This document shows positions 54,085 to 64,000 of a stretch of DNA of 64,000 nt, in pieces. The notes below the pieces were generated by a model. It was not told the DNA's origin. It did not search any database and saw only the letters and a list, made by a program, of their open reading frames with translations. The stretch's first letter is position 1, and the number at the start of each line of letters is the position of its first letter. A program made the translations under genes and the position numbers. Origin of the DNA: Isoetes taiwanensis (lineage: Eukaryota; Streptophyta; Lycopodiopsida; Isoetales; Isoetaceae); assembly GCA_021234155.1 (NCBI GenBank), contig JAJEKV010000005.1, forward strand, positions 2,121,294-2,185,293, given 5' to 3'.

Positions 54085-57000
54085 CAGATTTGCGAAATTT
54101 CTAACTTAGCTCAAATTTCAATCAAGGGAAAGGGCCGGCCGTCTACTAAAATTCATTAACTTTAAGTGAAAATAATTTCATCACATCCCCCTCGTTGACT
54201 TCCAATAAACTCAAACTTTATAAAATTTCACACGATCAACAGTTGACAATTGTTATATTAAAAGCATTTAAGCCGTGGATATGAGCGTAAATTCCGGAAT
54301 ATTCCAAATCCATGGTTGACAATCATTTCAAAACTAAAACGACTTAAAAAATTGAATAGAAAACAACCATTGACTAGCACACTCAAAAACGTGTGCTGAG
54401 ATTATCTTGCTGACTACTGTGCCAAATAATCGCAGGTACAACCTGCTTGCTTGCCGACATGTTTTAAATTAGCATGAACTTCCATAGTTGCACGCTGAGA
54501 AGAAGAACGTGGGAAGAGAAATACAAAACAAGCTAAGAGGAATCGAATCTCTCGGCCACATGGGCTTCACCAGAAGCTTCTCCGAAGAACCATAATACCC
54601 CCTCAATAGCTCACTGAAGCCGAACAACTTCTCAAAAATGGATGGAATCGCTTAGGGGCAGGTCCCATTAAAGACGTGGCAAATTCCATTTGCGAATGCG
54701 ACAAACGGCGGAGACGAATTCGTATTGACAGAGAACGCTTTTTGTAGGGTTTGAGAAGGCTCCGCTTCAGACCATCAACTGCTACGACTGCATGATCTTG
54801 CTACAGTGCAGTCTTGCCGGATGATGAAGACCATATGACCACCGAGGCACTTGGACGATGCACACTCGCCAAGATAAGTTTAAAAGATATTTTCTGTTGT
54901 AGGTTTTTCTTGCTCGAAGTAGAAATTTATGCAGACAGTTGGAAGGATATTTTCTGTATGTAACATCTAAACTAGTTGTAAAGAATGTAAGTTGACAACT
55001 TGTCTTCACCACACATGAGCAGCATGACCTATCTTCCTTTGAAACCCTTTAATATGCCTAAAGTAATATGCCCTCATCAAGAATATACATGCTCACATAT
55101 TTTAAGGTTGGTTTTGAGGACTTGGCAGCATTTTCATGCTTGATCTGAATGTAGGATCAGGATGGGCACAGAGCAATGCCAAAGAAAACATAACAATCAT
55201 CTGCTCCTCATCATATTCTGATTCAGACCTCAGGTCTGCAACTCTAAGTTGTAAGAAATCAGTCCCCCTGCCACATCTTCACTATCTTACATCCCTGATT
55301 CTAGTCTAGAAAATAATATATTGAAAACAAATGTTGATTCAAGCTCCCATTTGACATGTATCATATGCTAGAACCAGCTTCTAATGCCCATGATGCTGGA
55401 ATTAACGTCACTGCCACTTCAGTTCCATCATCAGGCAATATCCCTTCATAAAAAACATCCAAATAATCCTTTCTCAAGCACTAGGCCCTTACGAAACCAT
55501 TTGGTGGCTTTGCTCAAATCCCATAGCTGAATTTTGAGGATGAACTATTATCCTCCTTGTCCAAATCCTGCTCCACTTGGCATTAGTGGCCATTCATTTT
55601 GGAGGTGTAATAATTTTTTAGCATAACATTATGGCTGGAAGTTTTGCACTAGGGCCTTTGGATTTCTGTTAAACACACAGAGGATAGTCTTGTTATCAAT
55701 ATTGGAGATCAATTACAGATAAAAGCACATGCAATACCTGAATTTTTGGAATGATTAAAGCAAATAAGTTTACAGATTTTATTTTATAGCACATAAACAA
55801 TAAGTTCGTGAATTTTATCTTATAGTATAAGAAAATATTTGATTTGTGGAGACTTTTTGAGATCTAAAAAGATCTTTTTTGGGTCTTGCAGATGCGAACA
55901 AAAGGAAAGGACCAAAGTGTGGAGCATAGAGTTATTGTGAGCACTGGTGCAACTAGAATTTCAGTTGTCTTCTTTTCCAGTCCACCTTTGGATGTTTTAG
56001 TTGCTCCACTGGATGAATTAGTAGACATCCTGCTATGTGCAGGCTATTAGATTATGCCAAGAGTCTACTGCACAGCAGGATTGGTGGAAAATTTATTTCC
56101 ATACTATACTCTCAAAATCAGGAAAGCTGAAGCATAAACAGTGATTAGTTTTTCCTGCTCTCTGCTACTAAATATGCAGGGAATAAAATATGTTCATATT
56201 TGTTGACCTTCATGTGACCTTTTCAGTTATTAATTGCCATATGAAGTAAGGGGCATAAAATATGAGGTCATGGAGATTGTTGTTAAAAGATATGATGAAC
56301 TTTATTTAAAAGAAAATTGAGTTTCTTCATGGCAGCCTTCAATGGCCACCCTGGTATTCTAGGGGGTTGCCACCTCAGCCCTGGTGGTACCAGTACCCCC
56401 CTCCACTTTGAGACCTTATGAATTGAGGTGGCACTACCAAATTGGCAACCAAATAAGTTTTCCATATAGGTAATCTTGTTCGGCACGTTGCCATATCACA
56501 TCATAGCCATTGAAATTGTTTACATGGTTGTGGTTTTAGTTTTGCCCTTAAGTGTGCAGCCAATGGGCACCCTCCCCTAGCTACCTGCCGCTGCCACATC
56601 TCAACCTCGCTGCCACAGATCCAAGCAAGGACCCAAAGCAAGAATCCCACACCAAAGTAAGAATTCGTGTTTGAACCCACCAAAACCTCAGGCTTTCCTA
56701 AGGCTTTTCTCGGAGGACAAAACACTGCAACGAGCTTTTGTCGCTGCATCTGCAAGAAAGAATAAACAAGCAGAACAAGCTGAAGAATTATAAAACGCCG
56801 GACTTCCGACACAAAAAAAAAACACTGTAGCCTTAGTCGGCTGCACAAATTCGGCTGGATCTGGCGATTCCTCCATCTGTCCGCCGCCCACGCCAATCCA
56901 CTTGCTAAGTAAACTCGAATTGGAAAGTACGATGTAAACCCTACTAAGGAGCTCCAGGAAATCTTCAGACTCAAAGGATGCCGCATGTACAAAAACTAAA

Positions 57001-58105
57001 AACTGGTAATTTTGGCAAATCTTCATCTGTCCGTCGCTTCACAGCAAGCCGTACACCCTGTTAACCCCAAGAGAGGACGACAGGCTTTGCCTTGCAAAAA
57101 TAAAAAGCACTTTCATTAAGCGAGGTGTTAAAAATTGCCTCGTCCATACAAAGGAAAGAAAGGAAAGAAATGGCAGCTAAAAAACACTCCCAAAATGCCA
57201 CAAACGTACCAAGAAAATACATACTTCCCCAACAATCTTAGGTCAATTTTTTGAATAAATACCCTTAACCACAGGCCCTCGAAAGTTATTTTAATCCAAC
57301 CATCCCCAACCGTTGGATCCTGACTGGGTTATATCCCATAATCCTTGGAATATTCGTTTTCATAAAATATCCTATGGATTATTAACAGTAATCTTCGGAA
57401 TATACTTTTTTTTGGAGAATATTCTATGTTGCGAAAACACTGTGTGGTTGTTCCGGACTCTACTATGTTATATTCTCTGTGTTTCGGCAAAACTACCGTG
57501 CTCTGCCATAGCCAGAAAGAGCAGAAAAGGGCAAGGATCACAATCTAGAAATCTATTCTCTGTGTTCCGGTAAAAAAACTGTGCTCTACCATAGCCAGAA
57601 AGAGCAGAAAGGGGGAAGGATCACAACCTAGAAAACAGGGCAGGTTTGAGGTAGAAAGAAGAAAACCGATCAAAAAAGGAGAAATCCGAGCTTATTTCGA
57701 CAGCCCACATGAAGATCTAGGCGGGATTCATGAAATAGGTAGTCCAAATTTGCATAGGCATGGATTGTGGAGAATCAGCAGAGCATGTGGGGGACCATTT
57801 CAACTCTGTTGAGGATTTTTAGCAGCAAAAATGGCCGGAAAATAACGACACCAGAAGAAAACTCTTAGAGCATACCTTCTTCGGGAAAGCTGAGGAGACC
57901 CTATAATCATCCAACTCCGGCACAACCATCTTCATATACTACGGCTTATTACAGAGATTATACACTTTGAACACTTAAGACTATACCTGGAGCGCTACTT
58001 ACAGAGAAAATGGCCGATCGGTTCTTCAAGTCCATTTTGCACAGCCCATCTTACTATGGCGAAAAATTGCAAGACAAATGGTAGAAACCTTCTTTCTCGA
58101 GCCTG
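54085..58105. other. 4 kb intergenic stretch, upstream of the kinase gene
   Basis: Includes the kinase promoter side. I see no gene. The minus-strand frames at 56501-57026 have no recognisable domain. A tandem duplication is listed separately. Confidence 0.45.
57470..57640. repeat. tandem duplication, about 85 bp unit
   Basis: TCTCTGTGTTTCGGCAAAAC... CATAGCCAGAAAGAGCAGAA ...GGATCACAATCTAGAAA occurs at 57474-57552 and again, with small changes, at 57559-57636. Non-coding. Confidence 0.85.
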
Positions 58106-58109
58106 TGGT

Positions 58110-58230
58110 TAAGGGAGGTCAACCTCCTCCTCTTGGGGGCCATGCAAAATAACCCTCTCAGCCTGCCGGCCTCGAGGGTTATTTCGCATAACCCCCTCGA
58201 GGAGGAGCTTAACCTCCTCTTAACGCCTTA
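58110..58230. repeat. nested inverted repeats, MITE-like
   Basis: Outer arms GGTTAAGGGAGGTCAACCTC and GAGGAGGAGCTTAACCTCCT surround a perfect 11-bp stem, AAATAACCCTC / GAGGGTTATTT (about 58147-58185). GAGGAGG/CCTCCTC words recur in both orientations. Small fold-back element; no target duplication identified. Confidence 0.6.
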
Positions 58231-58261
58231 AAAACAAAATGGGGAACCTTATATATAATAA

Positions 58262-58290
58262 CAGATTATTTTAATACTCCTGGGCCACAT
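58262..58290 (+). repeat. short repeat shared with 63.3 kb
   Basis: GATTATTTTAATACTCCTGG and GCCACAT here match GATTATTTTGATACTCCTGG and GCCACAT at 63301-63328, same orientation, on opposite sides of the LTR element. Confidence 0.6.
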
Positions 58291-58432
58291 ATGAGTCACT
58301 AAGGGACAAACTCTATATCTATCTCAAAGGTATGTAATAAACAGGAGGTTGGAATTACTGTTAGATTACGCTTGTTTCATAACGTGTAAACTTCTCTGAC
58401 ATTGGCATAGTGGCGCCGCTAAGCTCTCCCCT

Positions 58433-58552
58433 GTTTTGTTCATTATTTCAGCGCCTGAGTTGCAGCCCGTGGCTATGACGATCTCAGAAGCCTATTTTGT
58501 TCATTATTTCAGCGCCTGAGTTGCAGCTCGTGGCCCTGCTTTCTCACGATTC
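58433..58552. repeat. tandem duplication, about 60 bp unit
   Basis: TTTTGTTCATTATTTCAGCG, CCTGAGTTGCAGCYCGTGGC occurs at about 58434-58474 and 58495-58535. Confidence 0.85.
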
Positions 58553-59291
58553 ATGGATTTTATCTAAGATCCGGCCTTGCTTCAGTTATAGGTTTATCTG
58601 CAGAAGACGTTGGACCATGAGAACCTAGCATATATTTTAGTTCATGGCTTCCTTGCGCTTTGGTTCAAGCTCCAGCAACCGGTTTGAAGGTCGCCGAAAT
58701 TGGCTATGCCGTCCAAAACAGGGGCATCATGCTCTGGGGCAGAGACTGAAAATAAATTCGCCTGCCACTGCAATATCGTGCTTTGAATATCAAAGTGAGC
58801 TATCTTTTTGCCATGTCTGATGCCATTTGTATGCTTTAATCTGACAAATGGACTGTATTAAAGGTTTGCTTCTTCTGTCTCTGTTTGCTTTTGAAGCTTT
58901 TTTTTTAAGATCCATGAGTCTTGTGGTCTTCTTTTCATGTAAAGGACGGAGTATGTATATTATAACATGGTTTCTGGCTTAAATCCGGCAGACAGTGCAT
59001 AGCCATAGATATCTAGGTTTGATTCCCAGGCGAATGCCATAGCTGTATCCGGCAAGGAAACAGTCTCCGCCATAGCCATTCATGTACGTAATTTCAACCC
59101 CCCGTCTATTACGCACGAGAAAATGTCCCTCTAGGGTTTTCAGGGGGCAATCTGCTCGCGCGCCACCTCACAGATTTCCCATGGGAAAACCCTTGGGGGG
59201 TATTTTCCCTTATGCATTTCCTACATAATTTAATTAGCATGGAGCAGTATACAACCAACCATGGTTTTTAGCCGAAAAATGTGGAGAAGTC

Positions 59292-59602
59292 TGTTAGAGC
59301 CTGAACTCTAACCAAGCAAGAAGGATGAAAAACCCACTAATACAAGCTCAATCTATGAGATCAAGGCAATGCACAAGACAAAGAACCATCATCTCCATAG
59401 CTAGATCAAGAAAATAATCTCCCTCAATACACCGTCTCTCTGTTCTTCTCCCTCTGCTCAGATAATACAGTAGTGATAATGGCTCCATAATGCATACGTG
59501 CAAATATCCTGCACGCGTGCATGCGCGTATATCACTCTATATACGGTATATGATGAGTGTGGTGAGTGGTGACAAGTGTGGTGAGTGGTGACGACCCCAA
59601 CA
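59292..59602 (-). repeat. 3' LTR (left) of the deleted gypsy element
   Basis: 311 bp, reading TGTTAGAGCC to CCCCAACA on the plus strand. Matches the right copy with only a few changes. Contains ATATACGGTATATGATGAG and GTGGTGAGTGGTGACAAGTG tandem words. Confidence 0.93.
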
Positions 59603-59996
59603 GTGGCGACCACAGTGGGAAAATGTGCCACTCCGTGGCGGAGAACCCACAACAAAACAAACTCATATGGTCCTTGGGACATGTCCCCAAATGACACATT
59701 TACACCCTCCTCAAATCCAAATGACTAATACAAACAAACTGGTCCAAAATGACAGTGACGAAACAGAGTCTTTGTAACTATGGCAAACTTTGAAAGCTGG
59801 TATCTTGAGTTCCAGAATTCCGTTTGACCTGCACCATAGCTCGTTGGATTCGTATCGCCGAAATGCATCTTTTGATGTAGGATATATGAAGTATTATGGA
59901 ACTGTCACCACCTGTTTTTACAGAAAAAATGACCTGCTGTAACCCAAAAATTCTCCACAATTCTCTGTAATTGGAGCTATGCCAAATCTGAATTCC

Positions 59997-61244
59997 TTAG
60001 AAAAGCATTTCTCTTTCAAAATAGGGCCTGAGATCCTTGCCATTTCTGGGATTAGGCAACAATTCCCCTTCTAGAGTCATCAAATAGAAAGCCCCACCTG
60101 GTACCTCTTTATCAATCAGAAATGGGCCTTCCCATGGGCTTTGAAATTTGGATAGATGCTTCTTAGTGGTCCTGCACAACACCAATTGCCCTTCCTCAAA
60201 TGGATTGACAACCTGTAACTTGTCTTTGATAAGCTTTACTTTCTGTTTATGCCTCATATTGAAGTCTGCTGCTTCTTGTCTCATCTCTTGCAATTGCAGC
60301 AAATCATCCATCCTATTATGCACTTGATTTGGAGTTGGAACTTCTCCTAAATTCTCATAATAAGGTATCCACAAATGAACACAAAGGAATGTCCAAATGA
60401 ATAGGCATCACAGCTTGCACTCCATAAACCAATTCAAATGGTGTAAATCCTGTAACCAACTTGTAAGTACACCTGAAACTCCATAAGGCACCTGTCAAGG
60501 CTTCATGCCAATTTCTTTGATTATCCTTCACTGTTTTGGCCAAGATAGCTTTCAGAATTTTGTTCGTAGACTCAGCTTGGCCATTGCCCTGTGGATAATA
60601 AGCAGAAGCTTGCACATGTTGAACACCAATCTTTTCTGTTAACTGAGCTACTACTTTTCCCATGAAATGACTCCCCCGATCAGACAAAAGAATGGTTGGA
60701 ACACCAAACCGAGAAATCAGCTTACTGTGGTATTTTCTGTAGCATGCTTTGCTGGAATTGCTTCTACCCACTTTGTAAACATACATGTGGCTGCCAAGAT
60801 ATACTTATGACATTTGGAAGATGGAGGATTGATAGGCCCAATGTAATCCAATCCCCACATATGAAATGGACCAACGCTCAAAATAGGATGGAATGGCATA
60901 TTATTATGGCCTGTTAACTGCTTATGCCTTTGACACTTCTCACATTTGCTAACAAAGTATCTAGTATCCTTGTAAAGAGTTGGCCAATAATATCCCCAAT
61001 GAAGGATCTTCCAAGCTGTGGTTCTGGCTGCAAAATGCCCCTGACAATCATGTGCTTGCTGCAACAAATCATGAGTTTGTTGACCAACAACACATCTTAA
61101 TAAGAGACCTTCCATAGTCCTCTTATAAAGAATAGCTTCATGCACCACATAACCAGCTGCTTGTACTCTAAGAGCATGCTTTTGTTGCTTTGAAAATGAT
61201 GAAGGATAAGTCTGATCTTGCAAATACCTGTGATATGTTGGCAT
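59997..61244 (-). pseudogene. integrase of the deleted gypsy element
   Basis: The minus strand carries the HHCC zinc domain (HDCQGHFAARTTAWKILHWG, then CEKCQRHK), the core with WGLDYIGPINPP, LLSDRGSHFMGK and YYPQGNGQAESTNK, which supply the two Asp and the Glu, and a C-terminal part at 60374-59997 with QLVLCRTTKKHLSKFQSPWE and GPF. The parts occupy three frames, with breaks near 60780-60720 and 60370-60355, so one or two indels inactivate it. Catalytic residues themselves are intact. Confidence 0.88.
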
Positions 61245-61848
61245 ACCAAAGATCCAATCGCCTCAATGAACCCTTGTAATACTCCATTATCCTCAAAATG
61301 CTATTTGCTGGTTCTTTTTCCTCTTCTATTTCAGCACCACTACTCAAATAGGCACTTGGATTATGAGCTCCTTGAACCATCTTAACATACTTCAACTCAA
61401 ATTCTTGTATGATAAGAGCCCATCTTGTAAACTTAGGATCTTGGACAGTCTTGTTGTAAATGCATGGCAACGGGTTCACATCCATATGAATGTAAACATA
61501 ATTTGTACATTTGTTTTAATTCCATTGTGAAGGAAGAAGATAATGTCTAAATTTGTTCAAGGCCCACTTCAATGCTAACCCAAGATGCTCCACATGAGTC
61601 CATTTCTGTTCTTGTGGAGTTAACAACCTGCTAGCATAGTAATTGACATCATAATGCTTTTGCTGATTTTTCTGACATAGTGTGACAGCCAAAGCTTGCT
61701 CCCAAACTGTAAAGAATAAATGAAATGGCTCACTCATTCTTGGAGGAATCAGCAAAGTTCTCTCTTTCAATTGTCCAAGGCACCATTCAAATGCTTCCTG
61801 AGTGTCCTCCTTCCATCTAAAATTCTGCCCTTGTTTCATACAATCCAC
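61168..61848 (-). pseudogene. RNase H region of the deleted gypsy element
   Basis: Minus-strand frame 61848-61516 reads EAFEWCLGQLKERTLLIPPR and YYASRLLTPQEQKWTHVEHL, the typical start of the gypsy RNase H. The first catalytic position usually seen as DAS is TVW here. A second frame (61485-61168) continues with YNKTVQDPKFTRWALIIQEF, the usual connection toward integrase. An in-frame stop near 61516 separates them. Confidence 0.8.
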
Positions 61849-61892
61849 AAGTGGTTGGTTACTTTGAGTAAAAATTATGCAAATACCTCCTA

Positions 61893-62768
61893 CTAAAACC
61901 GCCGGAGTTGGCCATATAAGCTTCTCACTTGGGATACATTTGTAGGTGGTTTGACCTTCTCCAAGGCTGCAATCTTACCATGATCCACTTGTAATCCCTT
62001 TTCTGAAACATAATTGCCCAATAGTTTTCCTCCTCTAGTGAAGAAACTACACTTAGCAGGATTCAAACTTATACCATACAGCCGGCATCTTTCAAAAACT
62101 TTTCTGAGATGATCCAAGTGATCCTTTCTTGGATTAGAAAATACTGTTAAGTCATCTATAAAGACTCTCAAAAAGTCTAAAATATCGTGAAAAACATATG
62201 TCATAGCTCTCTGAAATGTGGCTGGAGCATTTGTGAGGCCAAAAGGTAATACCTTGTAAGCATAGATGCCAAAAGGTGTTCGAAAAGCTGTCATTGCTTG
62301 ATGTGGTGGATAGATTTGGATCTGATTATATCCTGAGTACCCATCCAAGAAAGAATAGGCCTGATTTCCTGCAACAATATCCAATAAAGTGTCTATGAAT
62401 GGTGTAGGAAAATGATCTCTTTTGGTAGCTTTATTGAGATCCCTGTAATCAATGCATACTCGGATTGAGTTATTTGGCTTTCTCACTGGGACAATAGAAC
62501 TGATCCAATCTGAATTTGGCACTAGTACAATAAATCCCGCCTCTAAAAGCTTCATAACTTCAACCTTTACTTACTCCTCTATTGCTGGACTCATTCTCCG
62601 TTGAGCTTGTTGGACTGGTTTTGATCCTTGTTTCAAATCAATAGTATGAACCACAACCTCCGGTAGAATGCCTTTCAATTCTTTGTAATTTCTTGCCAAA
62701 ACATCCCTGAATTCTCTTAACAAAGATATCAAATCACGTTCCTCATCTTGAGCCTGAACTCTAACCAA
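61893..62768 (-). pseudogene. reverse transcriptase of the deleted gypsy element
   Basis: Minus-strand frame 62555-61893, 220 codons, intact over the RT core: VPVRKPNNSIRVCIDYRDLN, FLDGYSGYNQI, KVLPFGLTNAPATFQRAM and FIDDLTVFSNP, the YxDD active site as FIDD. LNPAKCSFF follows. Just upstream, in the frame 62768-62571, lies the preceding linker FRDVLARNYKELKGILPEVV, separated by one stop at 62571. The first few codons of that frame already belong to the LTR junction. The RT is the best-kept domain of this copy. Confidence 0.9.
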
Positions 62769-63058
62769 GCAAGAAGGATGAAAACCCCACTAATACAAGC
62801 TCAATCTATCAGATCAAGGCAATGCACAAGACAAAGAACCATCATCTCCATAGCTAGATCAAGAAAATAATCTCCCTCAATACACCGTCTCTCTGTTCTT
62901 CTCCCTCTGCTCAGATAATACAGTGGTGATAATAATGGCTCCATAATGCATACGTGCAAATATCCTGCACGCGTGCATGCGCGTATATCACTCTATATAC
63001 GGTATATGATGAGTGTGGTGAGTGGTGACAAGTGTGATGAGTGGTGACAACCCCAACA
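62750..63058 (-). repeat. 5' LTR (right), truncated at its inner end
   Basis: About 309 bp matching the left LTR from GAGCCTGAAC to CCCCAACA. The inner TGTTA is replaced by pol sequence. Followed by AAGTC. Confidence 0.92.
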
Positions 63059-63063
63059 AAGTC

Positions 63064-64000
63064 CATGGTTTTTGATCGAGAAACTTTCTAAGAATTTTTT
63101 TATATATCAAAAATTCTTGATTTTTACTACCCCTTTTTGTTCAAGAACATCCTCTTTCTACTAATATTTCCCGTAGGATACATACACCCTTGTTCAACAA
63201 TTCCTTGTTGCAATAAATATACCTCATTGTTTTCCAGTTCCGCGGTTCCTCAATGGGGGATTTTTTGGGACTTTTGAACACTTGTTGTGTAAGTAATAAC
63301 GATTATTTTGATACTCCTGGGCCACATGGGATTATTACTTGAATATTTTGCATCGCTATTCTGCAGAGGCTAAAAAGAGATGCCTTTGTTTTTACCTCCA
63401 ACATGTGTTGGAAGTCAAATATCAGTTTGTATGCATTGGATCATGCTAGTGCCTTCCATCTAGTGCAACTTCCAACGCCGTTGAAAGTCTACCAAAAATG
63501 ACTCATGTGCTCTTCAACTTTAGCATTACTTCATTTGGCCACCTTTTATGTAGTGTATCTTCTAACTTCCAACACGTGTTAAGAGCTTAACAATGCTAGT
63601 AACTCCCATGAGTTTAACCTCTAACACATTGGCTAGAAACTTCCATATAGAGTAACTTCCAACATACATACATATCATAGATGTAGGACCTTCTTTTTCA
63701 AACTTTCTTCTTAAGTAACTTCCAACATGTGTTGAAAGTTAAACTTTTTGTATTTTAGTGCTAGTAGACTTTATGTGTATCATGCCTTTGTCATTGTTTT
63801 CTCAATGCTCCCATGTTGTTATCTTCCTACACGTGTTGGAATTTAAACATGTTTTATATGTCCTTTCTATAAAATTAATGAGCAACTTCTTTCTATTCTC
63901 TTTATTTTTCCAGAATGTCTAATTCTTTTGTGTATGCAGGAATCATATTCTTTCTTGTTCTTTCCTAGCCCATATGAGATGCAAAGCTGTATTGATGTGC
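63064..64000. repeat. non-coding stretch with spaced CTTCCAACACGTGTTGGAAG-like palindromes
   Basis: No gene seen. Degenerate copies of the palindrome occur near 63396, 63470, 63562, 63655, 63717 and 63826, roughly 60-110 bp apart. Most keep CTTCCAAC and several keep the CACGTG-like centre. The window ends before the array does. Confidence 0.5.

Larger units (their letters stand above)
59287..63063 (-). mobile_element. internally deleted Ty3/gypsy LTR retrotransposon
   Basis: Direct target duplication AAGTC at 59287-59291 and 63059-63063. The left LTR (59292-59602) is complete with TG...CA. The right LTR (about 62750-63058) lacks the last bases and joins pol directly. On the minus strand the remaining order is RT, RNase H, integrase. 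Primer site, gag and protease are gone. The junction lies at GAGCCTGAAC, which belongs both to the LTR end and to the pol sequence, so the deletion probably arose by recombination at this 10-bp microhomology. The LTRs are nearly identical, so the insertion is young. Confidence 0.93.

Noticed and set aside
56501-57026. 163- and 112-codon minus-strand frames
   Set aside because: Two overlapping frames with no domain, no splice context and no family resemblance.

Overview
The window looks like nuclear DNA of a land plant with a large, repeat-rich genome. Plant-type gene pieces (PPR protein, callose synthase, CYP72-clan-like cytochrome P450, receptor-like soluble kinase) carry GT-AG introns and sit in a sea of LTR retrotransposons, TIR elements, LINE debris and long purine tracts. 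The PPR and kinase styles would fit a fern or another seed-free plant, but that is inference. Nothing looks prokaryotic; no rRNA, tRNA or CRISPR was recognised.

Layout. 1-2.3 kb: diverged repeats and a purine tract. 2.3-15.0 kb: one complete but decayed Ty3/gypsy LTR retrotransposon (TSD TTGGA), with a 1.7 kb TIR element nested in its integrase and an unusual 3.9 kb accessory region between integrase and 3' LTR. 15.0-19.9 kb: purine tracts, a possible Helitron 3' end and dispersed repeats. 20.1-23.3 kb: three broken host-gene fragments, all on the minus strand (callose synthase 3' end, PPR, P450 5' end), next to a repeat with long inverted arms around a 0.95 kb pyrimidine tract (23.3-25.2 kb). 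25.7-27.1 kb: a five-exon Tim17/Tim22/Tim23-family gene whose frame is disrupted. 27.8-30.9 kb: a non-autonomous LTR element (TSD GGGAT). 33.5-35.9 kb: LINE ORF1-like remains. 37.2-45.6 kb: an 8.4 kb TIR-bounded element, the most interesting locus. 50.8-53.9 kb: a protein kinase gene with an intact 1.7 kb exon. 59.3-63.1 kb: an internally deleted Ty3/gypsy element (TSD AAGTC). 63.1-64 kb: spaced palindromes.

The 37.2-45.6 kb element has two divergent gene modules. The minus-strand module resembles a transposase-like family with the motif series IDGMD, LQLDN..REN and VGHTHD (I associate it with DUF7869). The plus-strand module is intron-containing and resembles a ParB-like domain (LGGNHS) followed by a DNA N-methylase-like domain (HGDC, then ADLPMG). 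Between the modules, and again inside the plus-gene introns, are many copies of a palindrome built on GTGTATTCCGGAATACAC. Both modules are frame-damaged here, so this is probably a dead copy of a mobile element that couples a transposase-like protein with a ParB-methylase-like protein. All homology calls were made by eye and none was searched.
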